Of a DNA stretch of 64,000 nt, positions 1 to 13,755 are shown in pieces. Under the pieces are notes generated by a model. The model saw only the letters and a program-made list of their open reading frames with translations, did not search any database and was not told the origin of the DNA. The stretch is from Eriocheir sinensis (lineage: Eukaryota > Arthropoda > Malacostraca > Decapoda > Varunidae), in NCBI RefSeq assembly GCF_024679095.1, contig NW_026110518.1, forward strand, positions 310,001-374,000. Direction: 5' to 3'. Position numbers and translations under genes: made by a program. Within the stretch, counting starts at the first letter, position 1, and the number at the start of each line of letters is the position of its first letter.

Positions 1-873
1 GGTAAATTTGAATTGAAATACATATACAAAATACACATAAAATAATGTAAATTGGAAAGAAAATATATAAACAAATACTCTTAAAATAACGTAAATTTGT
101 ATCAAATATATAAACAAATACACATAAAATAAAGTAAATTCGAATTAAAATAAATAAACAAAATACCAATAAAAGAATGTGTATTTGGATAAATATAAAT
201 ATACAAAATTACACATGCAAAATAAACATAAAATAATGTAAATTTTTATGAAAATATATATACAAATACACGTAAAATACCATGAATTTGTATAAAAATA
301 TATATTCAAAATAAATATTAAATAATGTAAAAGCGTATAAAAATATATATACAAAGTACATATAAAATAATGTAAATTCGTATCAATATAAATCAACAAA
401 ACACCAATAAAATAATATATGTTTGAATGAAAATAAATTTACAAAATACACATAACGTAACTAAAATTTGTATTAAAATATATACAAAAATACATAGAAA
501 TAATTTGAATTTGTATGAAAATAGATTTCTTTTGAAATGTATATTCAAAATACCCATAAAATATTGTAAATTTGTGTCAAAATATATAAACAAATACACA
601 TAAAATAGCGTAAATTTGTATGAAAAATATATACAAAATACACATAGAATAATGTCAATTCGTATCAAAATGAATGAGCAGAATATCAATAAAATAATGT
701 AAATTTGTATGAAAATAAATATGCAAAATACCCAAAAAATAAAGCATATGTTTATAAAAATACTGATAAAAAAAACACATCGAATAATTGAATTTGTATT
801 AAAATTAATATACAAAATGCGTATATAATAATGTAAATTTGTATTGAAAAAATATGCAACATACATGTTTACT
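1..873 (+). repeat. Satellite block, forward
   Basis: About 19 monomers in the ACAAAATACAC orientation. The block contains a forward copy of the variant with AATCAACAAAACACCAATA (around 385) that occurs inverted at about 10480, 14260, 23587 and 38820. It ends at the recurring switch point with CAACATACATGTTTACTC. Confidence 0.85.
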
Positions 874-1893
874 CATACAAATTTATATTATTTTATTGGT
901 ATTTTGTTTATTTATTTTGATACGAATTAAATGATTATATGTGTATTTTACATATTTTTTTATACGTATTTACATTATTTAAAGTGTATTTTGTTTATAT
1001 ATTTCATACAAATTTACGTTATTATGTATTTGTATAAATATTTTAATACAAATTTACTTTATTTCATTTATTTTGTATATATATTTCAATTCTATTTTAG
1101 ATTTTTTTGTGTGTTTTTTGTATATTTTCATACAAATTTAATTACTTCTGTATTTTGTATATAGTTTTATATAAATTTACGTTATTTTATGTGTATTGGT
1201 ATTTAAATTTATACAAATACACATTCTTTTATTAGTATTTTATTTATTTTGATACAATTTACATTATTTTATGTGTATTTTGTATACATTTTATATGTAT
1301 TTACTTCATTTTATATGTATTTTCTATATATATTTTTATAGAAATCTACGTTATTTATGTGTACTCATATTTATATTTTGAAACAAATTTACATTGTTTT
1401 ATATGTATTTTGCATATCTATTCAATACAAATTTACCTTATTGTATGTGTTTTAGTATATTTATTTTAATACAAATTTAATTTTTTTGATGTATTTTGTA
1501 TATATATTTTATAAATAAAAAAAATGCGTTATTTTATGGGTATTTTGCTTCTTTATTTTCATACAAATTTACATTATTTTATTAATATTCTGTGTATTTA
1601 TTTTGATACGATTTTACATTATTCTATTTGTGTTTTGTACATATTTTTTTATACAAATTTACGTTATTTTAAGTGTATTTGTTTATGTATTTTCATTCAA
1701 ATTTACATTATTTTATGTGTATTTTGTGTATGTATTTCAATACAAATTTACCAAATTTTATGTGTATTTTGTATATTTATTTCATTCAATTTTAAATTAT
1801 TTTATGTGTATATTTGTATTTGTATTTAGGTTATTTTATGTGTATTTTGTATATATATTTTCATCAACAATTACATTATTTTATTAGTATTTC
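874..1893 (-). repeat. Satellite block, reverse
   Basis: Monomers read as GTGTATTTTGT on the plus strand. The block includes the TATGGGTATTTTGC variant near 1537 and ends where TTAGTATTTCTA meets GAATAACGTAAAATCG. Confidence 0.85.
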
Positions 1894-2039
1894 TAGAATA
1901 ACGTAAAATCGTATCATAATAAAAACAGAGAATGTAAATAAAATAATGTAAATTTGTATGAAAATAAAGATGCAAAATACCCATAAAATAACGCATTTTT
2001 TATAAATATAAAAAATACACATGAAAGGATGTAAATACG

Positions 2040-2087
<48 letters not shown>

Positions 2088-2122
2088 ATATATATCTATA
2101 TATATCTATATATATCTATATA

Positions 2123-2162
<40 letters not shown>

Positions 2163-3238
2163 CAAAATACACATTAAATAATGTAAATACGCGTCAAAAT
2201 AAAAAAACAAAATATCAATAAAAGATTGTGTATTTGTATGAAAATAAATATACAAAATACACATAAGATAACATAAATTTGTATAAAACTATATACAAAA
2301 ATACACAAAAATAATTTAAATTTGTATGAAAATAAATATACAAAATACACATAAAATTAGATAAATTTGTATTGAAATACATATACAAAATACACATAAA
2401 ATAATGTAAATTTGAATGAAAATACATAAACAAATACACTTAAAATAACGTAAATTTGTATAAAAAAATATATACAAAACACAAATAGAATAATGTAAAA
2501 ACGTATCAAAATAATTACACTGAATATTGATAAAATAATGTTAATTTGTATGAAAATAAAGAAGCAAAATGCCCATAAAATAACGCATTTTTTTATTAAA
2601 ATATATATACAAAAATACATATATAAAAATTTATTTGTATTAAAATAAATATACAAAAAACACATACAATAAGGTAAATCTGTATTGAAATAGATATGCA
2701 AAATACATATAAAACAATGTAAATTTTTTTCAAAATATATATACGAAAACACATAAAATAACGTAGATTTGTATAAAAATATATATACAAAATACACATA
2801 AAATGAAGTAAATACGTATAAAAAAAATGTATACAAAATACACATAAAATAATGTAAATTCGTATCAAAATAAATAAACAAAATACCAATAAAAAATGTG
2901 TATTTGTATAAATATAAATATACAAAATACACATAAAATAACGTAAATCTGTATAAAACTATATACAAAAATACACAGAAGTAATTAAATTCGTATGAAA
3001 ATAGATATACAAAATACAGATAAAAAAAGCTAAATTTGAATTGAAATTTGTATCAAAATATTTATACAAATACACATATAATTAGGTAAATTTGTATGAA
3101 AATATATAAACAAAATACACATTAAATAATGTAAATACGTGTAAAAAAATATGTACAAAATACACATATAATCATGTAATTCGTATAAAAATAAATAAAC
3201 AAAATACCAATAAAATAATATAAATTTGTATGAGTAAA
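1894..3238 (+). repeat. Satellite block, forward
   Basis: A forward block interrupted by a (TA)n tract at 2044-2160. Two neighbouring monomers at 2341-2430 give the clean 45-bp spacing used to define the period. Confidence 0.85.
2044..2160. repeat. (TA)n tract
   Basis: About 115 bp of alternating T and A with a few TATATC interruptions, inside satellite DNA. Confidence 0.95.
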
Positions 3239-3469
3239 CGTGTATGTTGTATATTTTTTCAATACAAATTTACCTTATTATATACGCATTTTGTATATTA
3301 ATTTTAATACAAATTTAATTATTCGATATGTATTTGTGTCTCAGTATTTTTATAAACATATGCTTTATTTTATGGGTATTTTGCATCTTTATTTTCATAC
3401 AAATTTACATTATTTTATTGATATTCTGCTAATTCATTTTGATACGAATTGACATTATTCTATGTGTAT
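3239..3469 (-). repeat. Short inverted satellite block
   Basis: A block of about 230 bp that is an inverted, diverged copy of 30003-30233. The same two switch points bound both copies: GAGTAAACGTGTATGTTG on one side and TTTTGTACAATAAGG on the other. Confidence 0.85.
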
Positions 3470-6400
3470 TTTGTACAATAAGGTAAATTTGTATTGAAAA
3501 AATATGCAAAATACACATAAAAGTGTAAATTTGTTTAAAAATTTATATACGAATACACATAAAATAACGTAGATTTCTATAGAAATATATATACAAAATA
3601 CACATGAAATGATGTAAATAAGTATAAAAATATATATATACAAAATACACATTAAATAATTTAAATTCGCGTCAAAATAAATAAACAAAATATCAATAAA
3701 AGAATGTGTATTTGTATGAAAATAGATATACAAAATACTCATAAAATAACCTAAGTTTGTATAAAACTATATACAAATATACACAAAAAATAATTTAAAT
3801 TTATTTGAAAAGAAATATACAAAATACACATCAAATTAGGTTAATTTGTATTGAAATACATATACAAAATACACATAAAATAATGTAAATTTGAAAGAAA
3901 ATATATAAAGAAATACAGATATAATAACGTAAATTTGTATGAAATATATATACAAAATACACATTAAATAATGTAAATATGTATAAAAAATTATATACAA
4001 AACACAAATAGAATAATGTAAAATCGTATCAAAATATATACACAGAATATTAATAAAATAATGTAAATTTGTATGAAAATTAAGATGCAAAATACTTATA
4101 AAATAACGCATTTTTTTGTAAAATTATTGATACAAAAATACACATAAAATATTTGAACTTGTATTAAAATAAATATACAAAATGCACATACAATAAGGTA
4201 AATTTGTATTGAAATAGATATGCAAAATACATATAAAATAATGTAAATTTGTTTCAAAATATATATACGAATACACATAAAATAACGTAGATTTCTATAA
4301 AAATACATATACAAAATACACATAAAATTAAGTAAATACGTATAAAAAAATGTATACAAAATACACATAAAATAATGTAAATTTGTATAAATGTAAATAA
4401 ATATTATATCAATAAAAGAATGTGTATATGTATAAATATAAATATACAAAATGCACATAAAATAACGTAAATTTATATAAAACTATGTACATAAAATAAC
4501 GCAAATTTCTATAAAAATATATGTACAAAAATGAACATAAAATAAATTTGCATAAATATATATATACAAAACACACTTTAGATAATGTAAATGAGTATAA
4601 AAATATGTATACAAAATACCTATGAAATAATCTAAATTCGTATTGAATTAAATTAAGAAAATATCAATAAAATAATGTAATTTTGGATGAAAATATATAC
4701 CCAAAATACACATAAAATAACCTAAATACAAATACAAATATACACATAAAATAATTTAAAATTGAATGAAATAAATATACAAAATAAACATAAAATAAGG
4801 TAAATTTGTAATGAAATATATGAAAAAATACACATAAAATAATATAAATTTGTATGAAAATATATATACAAATACACATTAAATAACATGAATTTGTATA
4901 AAATTTGTTTCAAAATATATACTTATACACACTATAAAATAACGTAATTTTTTTATGAAAATGTATATACAAAATACACATAAAATAATTTAAATACGTA
5001 GAAAAATATATATACAAAAAACACATAAAATAATGTAAATTTGTATGAAAATATATAAACAAATACACATAAAATAATGTAAATTTGGATAAAATATATA
5101 TACAAAATGAACATTAAATATAATATAAATATAAAATATATATAAAAAAATACATATAAAATAGTTAAAATTGTATTAAAATAAATATACAAAATGCACG
5201 TACAATAAAGTAAATTTGTACTGAAATAAATATGTAAATTTGTATCAAAATATATATACGAATACTCATAAAATAGAGTAAATTTCAATGAAAATATACA
5301 TACAAAATAGATATACAAAATACACATATAATTAGTTAAATTTGTATTTAAATACATGTACAAAAAACACATAAATTAATGTAGATTTTTATGAAATGAA
5401 AACAAATACATTTTATATAAAATATATATACAAAATACACATAGAGTAATGTAAAATCATATAAAAATAAATACACAGAATATCAATAAAATAATGTAAA
5501 TTTGTATGAAAATAAAGATGCAAAATACCCATTAAATAAAGCATATTTTTATAAAAATACATATACAAAAATACACATAGGATAATCAAATTTGTATTAA
5601 AATTAATATACAAAATGCACATACAATAAGGTAAATTTGTATTGAAAAAATATGCAAAATACACATAAAACAATGTAAATTTGTTTCAAAATATATATAC
5701 GAATACACATAAAATAACGCAGATTTCTATAGAAATATATATACAAAATACACATGAAATAATGTAAATACGTATAAAAATATATATACAAAATAAACAT
5801 TAAATAATGTTAAATCGTGTAAAAATAAATAAACAAAATATCATGAAAAGAATGTGTATTTGTATGAAAATAGATATACAAAATACACTTAAAATAGACG
5901 TAGATTTGTTTAAAAATATATATACAAAATACACATTAAGTAATGTTAATACGTATAAAAATATGTACAAAATACACATATAATCATGTAATTCGTATCA
6001 AAATAAGTAAACAAAATAGCAATAAAATAATGTAAATTTGTATGAGAAAACATATACAAATAACGCAAATTTCTATAAAAATATATGTACAAAAATGCAC
6101 ATAAAATAAAGTAAATTTGCAAAAAAATATATATACAAAACACACACTAAATAATGTAAATGCGTACATAAAATAACCTAAATTTGTATAAAACTATATA
6201 CAAAAATACACAAAAATAATTTAAATTTGTTTGAAAAGAAATATACAAAATACACATAAAATTAGGTAAATTTGTATTGAAATACATATACAAAATACAC
6301 ATCAAATAATGTAAATTTGAATGAAAATATATAAACAAATACACTTAAAATAACGTAAATTTTTATAAAACATATATGCAGGATACACATTAAATAATGT

Positions 6401-6619
6401 AAATGTGTATAAAAAAATATATACAAAAAACAAATAGAATAATGTAAAATCGTATCAAAATAAATACACATAATATCAATAAAATAATGTAAATTTGTAT
6501 GAAAATAAAGATGCAAAATTCCCCAAAATTATCGCATTTTTTATAAAAATATATTTACCAAAATACACATAAAATATTTAAATTTGTATTGAAATAAATA
6601 TACAAAATGCATATACAGT
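3470..6619 (+). repeat. Satellite block, forward
   Basis: The longest forward block, about 3.1 kb. The variant order around GATATGCAAAATACAT followed by TTCAAAATATATATACGAAT recurs at about 4220 and 5650. Confidence 0.85.
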
Positions 6620-7320
6620 AAGTATTTTTGTATAAAGTTTTATACAAATTTAGGTTATTTTATGTAGCTACGCATTTACATTATTTAATGTGTGTTTTGT
6701 ATATATATAAGTTACTTTATTTTACGTTCATTTTTGGACATATATTTTTATAGAAATTAGCGTTTTTTTATATGTATTTGTATATGTTTTCTTATACAAC
6801 TTTACATTATTTTATTGATATTTTGTTTATTTAGTTTCACACGAATTACATGATTATTTGTTTATTTTGTACATATTTTTTATACGTATTTACAATACTT
6901 AATCTGTATTTTGTTTATATATTTTTAAACAAATTTACGTTATTATATGTATTTTTATAAATATTTTGATACAAATTTACATTATTTTATGTATTTTCTA
7001 TATACATTTCAATTCAAATTTAGCTTATTTTATCTGTATTTTGTATATCTATTTTCATACGAATTTAATTACTTCTGTGTATTTTTGTATATAGTTTTAT
7101 ACAAATTTACGTTATTTTATGTGTATTTTGTATATTTATTTATACAAATACACATTCTTTTATTGGTATTTTGTTTATTTATTTTGATGCGAATTTACAT
7201 CATTTTATGTGTATTTTGTATACATTTTCTTATACGTATTTGTATATTTATTTCAATGCAAATTTAAATACTTTATGTGTATATTGGTATATATATTTTT
7301 ATGAAATTACGATAATTTGA
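6620..7320 (-). repeat. Satellite block, reverse, ending at the LINE insertion
   Basis: Reverse monomers run up to GATAATTTGAATA, where the oligo(T) end of the LINE begins. The paralogous stretch 11020-11075 has the same reverse-to-forward transition without a LINE. Confidence 0.8.
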
Positions 7321-7423
7321 ATATTTTTTTTTTTTTTTTTTTTTTTACAGCAAAGAAGACAAAAAAAAAAGCCCGCTACTCGCTGCTCCTAAAAAGAATC
7401 CAAAGAGGTGGCCGAAAGATAAG

Positions 7424-9223
7424 TCAGTTTCGGGAGGAGAGGTGTCCTGATACCCTCCTCTTGAAAGAGTTCAAGTCGTAGGCAGGAGGAAATACAGATG
7501 AAGGAAGATTGTTCCAGAGTTTACCAGCGTGAGGGATGAAAGAGTGAAGATGCTGGTTAACTCTTGCATAAGGGGTTTGGACAGTATAGGGATGAGCATG
7601 AGTAGAAAGTCGAGTGCAGCGGGGCCGCGGGAGGGGGGGAGGCATGCAGTTAGCAAGTTCAGAAGAGCAGTCAGCGTGGAAATATCGATAGAAGATAGAA
7701 AGAGAGGCAACATTGCGGCGGAATTTAAGAGGTAGAAGACTATCAGTATGAGGAGGAGAGCTGATGAGACGAAGAGCCTTTGCCTCCACTCTGTCCAGAA
7801 GAGCTGTGTGGTGGAGCCCCCCACACATGAGATGCATACTCCATACGAGGGCGGACAAGGCCCCTGTATATGGACAGCAACTGTGCAGGGGAGAAGAACT
7901 GGCGGAGACGGTACAGAACGCCCAGCCTCGAGGAAGCTGATTTAGTAAGAGATGAGATATGAGGTTTCCAGTTGAGATTTTGAGTTAAGGATAGACCGAG
8001 GATGTTTAGTGTTGAGGAAGGTGATAGCTGGGTGTTGTCAAAGAATAGGGGATAGTTGTTTGGAAGATTGTGTCGAGTGGATAGGTGGAGAAACTGTGAT
8101 TTTGAGGCGTTGAAGGACACCAGGTTCTTCTTGCCCCAATCGGAAATAATAGTAAGGTCTGAGGCTAAGCGTTCTGCAGCCTCCAGCCTTGAGTCGTTAA
8201 GTTCCTGAAGGGTGGGTCTTCTATTAAAGAAGTTGAATAATGCAGAGTGGAATCATCGGCGTAGGAATGGATAGGACAGTTCGTTTTGGAAGAAGATCAT
8301 CAATGAACAACAGAAAAGAGTGGGAGATAGGACAGAACCCTGTGGGACACCACTGTTAATAGATTTAGGGAAGAACAGTGACCGTCTACCACGGCAGAAA
8401 TAGAACGGTCAGAAAGGAAACTGGAGATAAAGGTACAGAGAGTAGGATAGAAACCGTAGGAGGGTAGTTTAGAGAGCAAAGATTTGTGCCAGACCCTATC
8501 AAAAGCTTTTGATATGTCCAGCGCAATAGCAAAAGTTTCACCGAAACGGCTAAGAGAGGATGACCAAGAGTCAGTTAAGAAGGCTAGGAGATCACCAGTA
8601 AAACGCCCCTTGCGGAACCCATACTGGCGATCAGATAGAAGGTCAGAAGTGGAAAGGTGCTTTTGAATCTTACGGTTAAGGATTGATTCAAAAGCTTTAG
8701 ATAGAAAAGAAAGTAAAGCAATAGGACGGTAGTTTGAGGGATTGGAGCGGTCACCCTTCTTAGGTACAGGCTGTGTGAAGGCATACTTCCAGCAAGAAGG
8801 AAAGGTAGATGTTGACAGGCAGAGGCGAAAGAGTTTGACCAGGCAGGGTGACAGCACGGAGGCACAGTTTTTAACCCGGTAGCAGCGACGGGCCAAATTT
8901 GTGGCTTTACCGTGTACCAGCGACGGGCCACATTTTTGCCATGATAGAAACCCCAAAAAATAGATGATACATAAACTGATCACAAATGCTTTGATATATA
9001 TTATGAAATGGTTTGTGTGAGTGATGATTTTTTCTCATTTTTCTCGCTTAGAGGGACCAATAAGAAACATGATCCCAACTGCTACCGGGTTAAGGACAAT
9101 AGGAGGCACTCCATCAGGTCCATAAGCCTTCTGAGGATTGAGGCCAGAGAGGGCATAGAAAACATCATTTTGAAGTATCTTTATAACAGGCATAAAGGAG
9201 TCAGAGGGGGGATGAGTAGGAGG
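7424..9223 (-). pseudogene. Broken LINE reverse transcriptase (RT through C-terminal tail)
   Basis: Read from 9223 leftwards, the frames encode a linker ending GLNPQKAYGPDGVPP. They then give the RT core with FTQPVPKKGD, NYRPIALLSFLSKAFE, RQYGFRKGR and motif A IALDISKAFDRVWHKSLL. Motif C is YADD at 8263-8252, in a different frame from motif A. The tail follows: LGVLYRLRQFFSP, VRPRMEYASHVWG, LWNNLPSSVFPPAYDLNSFK. The frame changes at least three times (near 8370, 8120 and 7830) and the piggyBac-type MITE interrupts it at 8875-9089, so no protein is made. The order and motifs are standard for APE-type LINE polymerases. The first 38 or so residues of the open frame ending at 8983 come from the MITE and are not part of the enzyme. 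Confidence 0.87.
8875..9089. mobile_element. piggyBac-type MITE (215 bp) flanked by TTAA
   Basis: The insert has inverted ends CCCGGTAGCAG (8875-8885) and CTGCTACCGGG (9079-9089), with TTAA directly outside each end (8871-8874 and 9090-9093). TTAA duplication and CCC-starting termini are the piggyBac signature. Removing the insert and one TTAA joins GPDGVPPIVL to NCASVLSPCLVKLF of the LINE RT in a consistent alignment, which confirms the boundaries. There is no transposase, so it is non-autonomous. Confidence 0.88.
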
Positions 9224-9799
9224 AATTTGTATGAAAATAGATATACAAAATACACATATAATTAGTTAAATTTGTATTTAAATACATGTACAAAATACAC
9301 ATAAAATAATGTAAATTTGTATGAAATGAAAACAAATTCACATAAAACTCGCGTCAAAATAAATAAACAAAATATCAATAAAAGAATGTGTATATGTATG
9401 AAAATAGATATATAAAATACACATAAAATAACTTAAATTTGTATCAAACTATATACAAAAGTACACAAAAATATTTTAAATTTGAATGAAAATAAATATA
9501 CAAAATACACATAAAATTAGGTAAATTTATATGGAAATACATATACAAAATACACTTAAAATAACGTAAATTTGTATAAAAAAATATATACAAAACACGA
9601 ATAGAATAATGTAAAATCGCATCAAAATAAATACACAGAATATTAATAAAATAATGTAAATTTGAATGAAAATAAAGAGGCAAAATACCCATAAATTAAC
9701 GCATTTTTTTTATTTATAAAAATATATATACCAAAATATAGATAAAAAAATTAGATTTGTATTACAATAAATATATAAAAAACACATACAATAAGGTAA
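9224..9799 (+). repeat. Satellite block, forward, right of the LINE
   Basis: Its first 125 bp match 11103-11225 closely, including the AAATACATGTACAAAATAC and GAAATGAAAACAAATTC variants. This pair of stretches is the basis for the empty-site comparison. Confidence 0.85.
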
Positions 9800-9802
<3 letters not shown>

Positions 9803-9887
<85 letters not shown>

Positions 9888-9918
9888 ATAGATATATTTT
9901 TTTTTGTATATATATATA

Positions 9919-9989
<71 letters not shown>
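9803..9989. repeat. (TA)n tract at a polarity switch
   Basis: About 187 bp of TA repeats with one T-run interruption near 9897. Forward monomers lie to the left and reverse monomers to the right, so the switch point lies inside the tract. Confidence 0.93.
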
Positions 9990-9995
<6 letters not shown>

Positions 9996-11061
9996 TATTT
10001 TTCAATACAAATTTATCTTATTGTATATTCATTTTGTATATTAATTTTAATACAAATTGAATTATTCGATGTGTATTTTTGTATCTGTATTTTTATAAAC
10101 ATATGCTTTATTTTTTGGGTATTTTGCATCTTTATTTTCATACAAATTTAAAGTATTTTATTGATATTCTGCTCATTCATTTTGATACGAATTGACATTA
10201 TTCTATGTGTATTTTGTATATATTTTTCATACAAATTTACGTTATTTTATGTGTATTTGTTTATATATTTTGACACAAATTTACAATATTTTATGGGTAT
10301 TTTGTATATACATTTCAAAAGAAATTTACCTAGTTTTATGTGTATTTTGTATATCTTTTTTCATACAAACTCAAATTATTTCTATGTATTTTTGTATATA
10401 TTTTAGTACAAATTTTAGTTATGTTATGTGTATTTTGTAAATTTATTTTCATTCAAATATATATTATTTTATTGGTGTTTTGTTGATTTATATTGATACG
10501 AATTTACATTATTTTATATGTACTTTGTATATATATTTTTATACGCTTTTACATTATTTAATATTTTTTTGAATATATATTTTATACAAATTCATGGTAT
10601 TTTATGTGTATTTGTATATATATTTTCATATAAATTTACATTATTTTATGTGTATTTTGTATATATATTTTATTACAAATCTACCTTATTTTATGTTTAT
10701 TTTGTATGTGTATTTTGTATATTTATATTTATCCAAATACACATTCTTTTATTGGTATTTTGTTTATTTATTTTAATTTGAATTTACATTATTTAATAAG
10801 TATTTTGTATACATTTTTTTTTATACGTATTAACTTAATTTTATGTGTATTTTGTATATATATTTTTATAGAAATCTACGTTTTTTTATTTGTATTCGCA
10901 TATATATTTTGAAACAAATTTACATTGTTTTATATGTATTTTTGCATATCTCTTTCAATACAAATCTACCTTATTGTATGTGCATTTTGTATATTTATTT
11001 CAATGCAAATTTAAATATTTTATGTGTATTTTGGTATATATATTTTTATTAGATTACGAAA
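9990..11061 (-). repeat. Satellite block, reverse
   Basis: Carries the TTGTTGATTTATATTGATAC marker at about 10480 and the GAAACAAATTT marker at 10911. The stretch 10330-11050 is a near copy of 14110-14830 and resembles 23440-24100. Confidence 0.85.
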
Positions 11062-11258
11062 ATTTGAATAAAAATATATACAAAAAAACAAAAAAAAAAT
11101 TCAATTTGTATGAAAATAGATATACAAAATACACATATAATTAGTTAAATTTGTATTTAAATACATGTACAAAATACACATAAAATAATGTAAATTTGTA
11201 TGAAATGAAGACAAATTCACATAAAATAACGTACATTTGTATAAAATAGATATACAAA
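11062..11258 (+). repeat. Short forward block (paralogous empty site)
   Basis: Resembles the sequence on the right of the LINE at 9224-9350 and is preceded by reverse monomers like those at 7280-7320, with no LINE between them. Confidence 0.8.
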
Positions 11259-12312
11259 ATAATTTTATGTGTATTTTGTATATTTATTTTCATACAAATT
11301 TAAATTATTTTTGTGTATTTTTGTATATTTTATGTTTATTTTGTCTTTGTATTTTGTACATTTATATTTATACAAATACACATTCTTTTATTGGTATTTT
11401 GTTTATTTATTTTGTTTCGAATTTATATTATTTTATGTGTATTTTGTTTACATTTTTTATACGTATTTACCTAATTTTATGTGTATTTTGTATATATATT
11501 TTTATAGAAATCTACGTTATTTTATGTGTATTCGTATATATATTTTGAAACAAATTTACATTCTTTTATATGTATTTTTGCATATCCCTTTCAATAGAAG
11601 TTTACCTTATTGTATGTGAATTTTGTATATTTATTTCAATACAAATTTAAATATTTTATGTGTATTTTGGTATATATATTTTTATAAGAAATGCGCTATT
11701 TGATGGGAATTTTGCATCTTTATTTTCATACAAATTTACATTATTTTATTAATATTCGGTGTATTTATTTTGATACGATTTTACATTATTCTATTTGTTT
11801 TTGTATATATATTTTTAATACATATTTACATTATTTAATGTGTATCTTGCATATATATTTCATACAAATTTATTATCTATTATTTATTTTTATACAAATA
11901 CACATTCTTTTCATGATATTTTTTTTATTTATTTTGACACGAATTTACATTACTTAATATGTATTTTATATATATATTTTTATACGTATTTACATTATTT
12001 CTTGTGTATTTTGTATATATATTTTTATAGAAATCTACGTTATTCTATGTGTATTCGTATATATATTTTGAAACAAATTTACACTGTTTTATTTGTTTTT
12101 GCGTTTTTTTTCAATTTAAATTTATCTTATTGTATGTGTGCATTTTGTATATTAATTTTAATACAAATTTAATTATTCTATGAGTATTTTTGTATATGTA
12201 TAAAAAAAAATGCTTTATCTTATGGATATTTTGCACCTTTATTTTCATACAAATTTAAATTATTTTATTGATATTCTTTGTACTTATTTTGATACGATTT
12301 TACATTATTCTA
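11259..12312 (-). repeat. Satellite block, reverse
   Basis: GAAAC markers at 11547 and 12070 lie 523 bp apart, the same spacing as 14691 to 15214, which suggests a higher-order unit shared by the two blocks. Confidence 0.85.
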
Positions 12313-13755
12313 TGCATAACAAAAATAAATACAGAATACACAAAAATAGATATGCAAAATACATATAAACAATGTAAATTTGTTTAAAAATATATATACG
12401 AATACACATGAAATAAGGTATATTTCTATAAAAATATATATACAAAATACAAATAAAATTAAGCAAATACGTATAAAAAATGTATACAAAATACACATAA
12501 AATAATGTAAATTAGTATCAAAATAATAAACAAAATACCAATAAATGAATGGGTATTTGTATAAATATATATATACAAAATACACATTAAATAATATAAA
12601 TTTGTTTAAAACTATACAAAATACACATGAAATAATGTAAATACGTATAAAAATATATATACAAAATACACATTAAATAATGTAAATTCAAGTTAAAATA
12701 AATAAACAAAATATCAATAAAAGAATGTGTATTTGTATGAAAATAGATATACAAAATACACATAAAATAACCTAAATTTGTATCAAACTATATACAAAAA
12801 AAACAAAAATATTTTAAATTTGTATGAAAATAAATATACAAAATACACATAATATTAGGTAAATTTGTATTGAAATACATACTCAAAATACACATAAAAT
12901 AATGTAATTTTGAATGAAAATACATAAACAAATACACTTAAAATAACGTAAATTTATATAAAAAAAATATGTACAAAACACAAATAGAATAATGTAAAAT
13001 CGTATCAAAATAAATACACAGAATATTAATAAAACAATGTAAATTTGTATGAAAATAAAGCAAAATACCCATAAAATAACGCATTTTTATTCATAAAATA
13101 TATATACCAAAATACACATCAAAAATTAAATTTGTATGAAAAGAAATATACAAAATAGACATAAAATTACGTTAATTTGTATTGAAATAGATATGCAAAA
13201 TACATATAAAAGAATGTAAATTTGTTTCAAAATATATATACGAATACACATAAAATAACGTAGATTTCTATAAAAATATATATACAAAATACACATAAAA
13301 TGAAGTAAATACGTATAAAAAAATGTATACAAAATACACATAAAATAATGTAAATTCGTATCAAAATAAATAAACAAAATACCAATAAAAGAATGTGTAT
13401 TTGTATAAATATAAATATACAAAATACACAAAATAACGTAAATTTATATAAAACTATGTACAAAAATACACAGAAGTAATTAAATTTGTATGAAAATATA
13501 TACAAAATACACACAAAATAAGCTAAATTTGAATTGAAATATATATACAAAATAAATGAAATAAAGTAAATTTGTATCAAAATATTTATACAAATACACA
13601 TATAATAACGTAAATTTGTATGAAAATATAGAAACAAAATACACATTAAATAATGTTAATACGTATAAAAAAATATGTACAAAATACACATATAATCATG
13701 TAATTCGTATCAAAATAGATAAACGAAATACCAATATAATAATATAAATTTGTAT
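12313..13755 (+). repeat. Satellite block, forward
   Basis: Forward monomers end at the recurring switch GAGTAAACGTGTATGTTGC. Confidence 0.85.

Larger units (their letters stand above)
7325..9223 (-). mobile_element. 5'-truncated Jockey/CR1-like LINE in the satellite
   Basis: A non-LTR retrotransposon copy on the minus strand. Its poly(A) tail appears as about 20 T residues at 7325-7346. The C-terminal reverse-transcriptase half lies to the right, and the right edge at about 9223 is an abrupt cut inside the RT N-terminus, the usual result of 5' truncation during target-primed reverse transcription. AATTTG is present on both sides (7314-7319 and 9224-9229) and may be a target duplication, but that motif is common in the satellite. 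The GC content is much higher than the satellite around it. A related 3' end lies at 56880-57620 on the plus strand. The exact clade (Jockey, CR1 or relative) cannot be fixed without alignment. Confidence 0.88.

Noticed and set aside
7529..7945. Plus-strand frames within the LINE
   Set aside because: Antisense shadows of the minus-strand RT tail.
8300..8983. Full 227-codon frame as one LINE protein
   Set aside because: Its first 38 or so residues are MITE sequence and its last part runs out of the RT frame, so only the middle is genuine.
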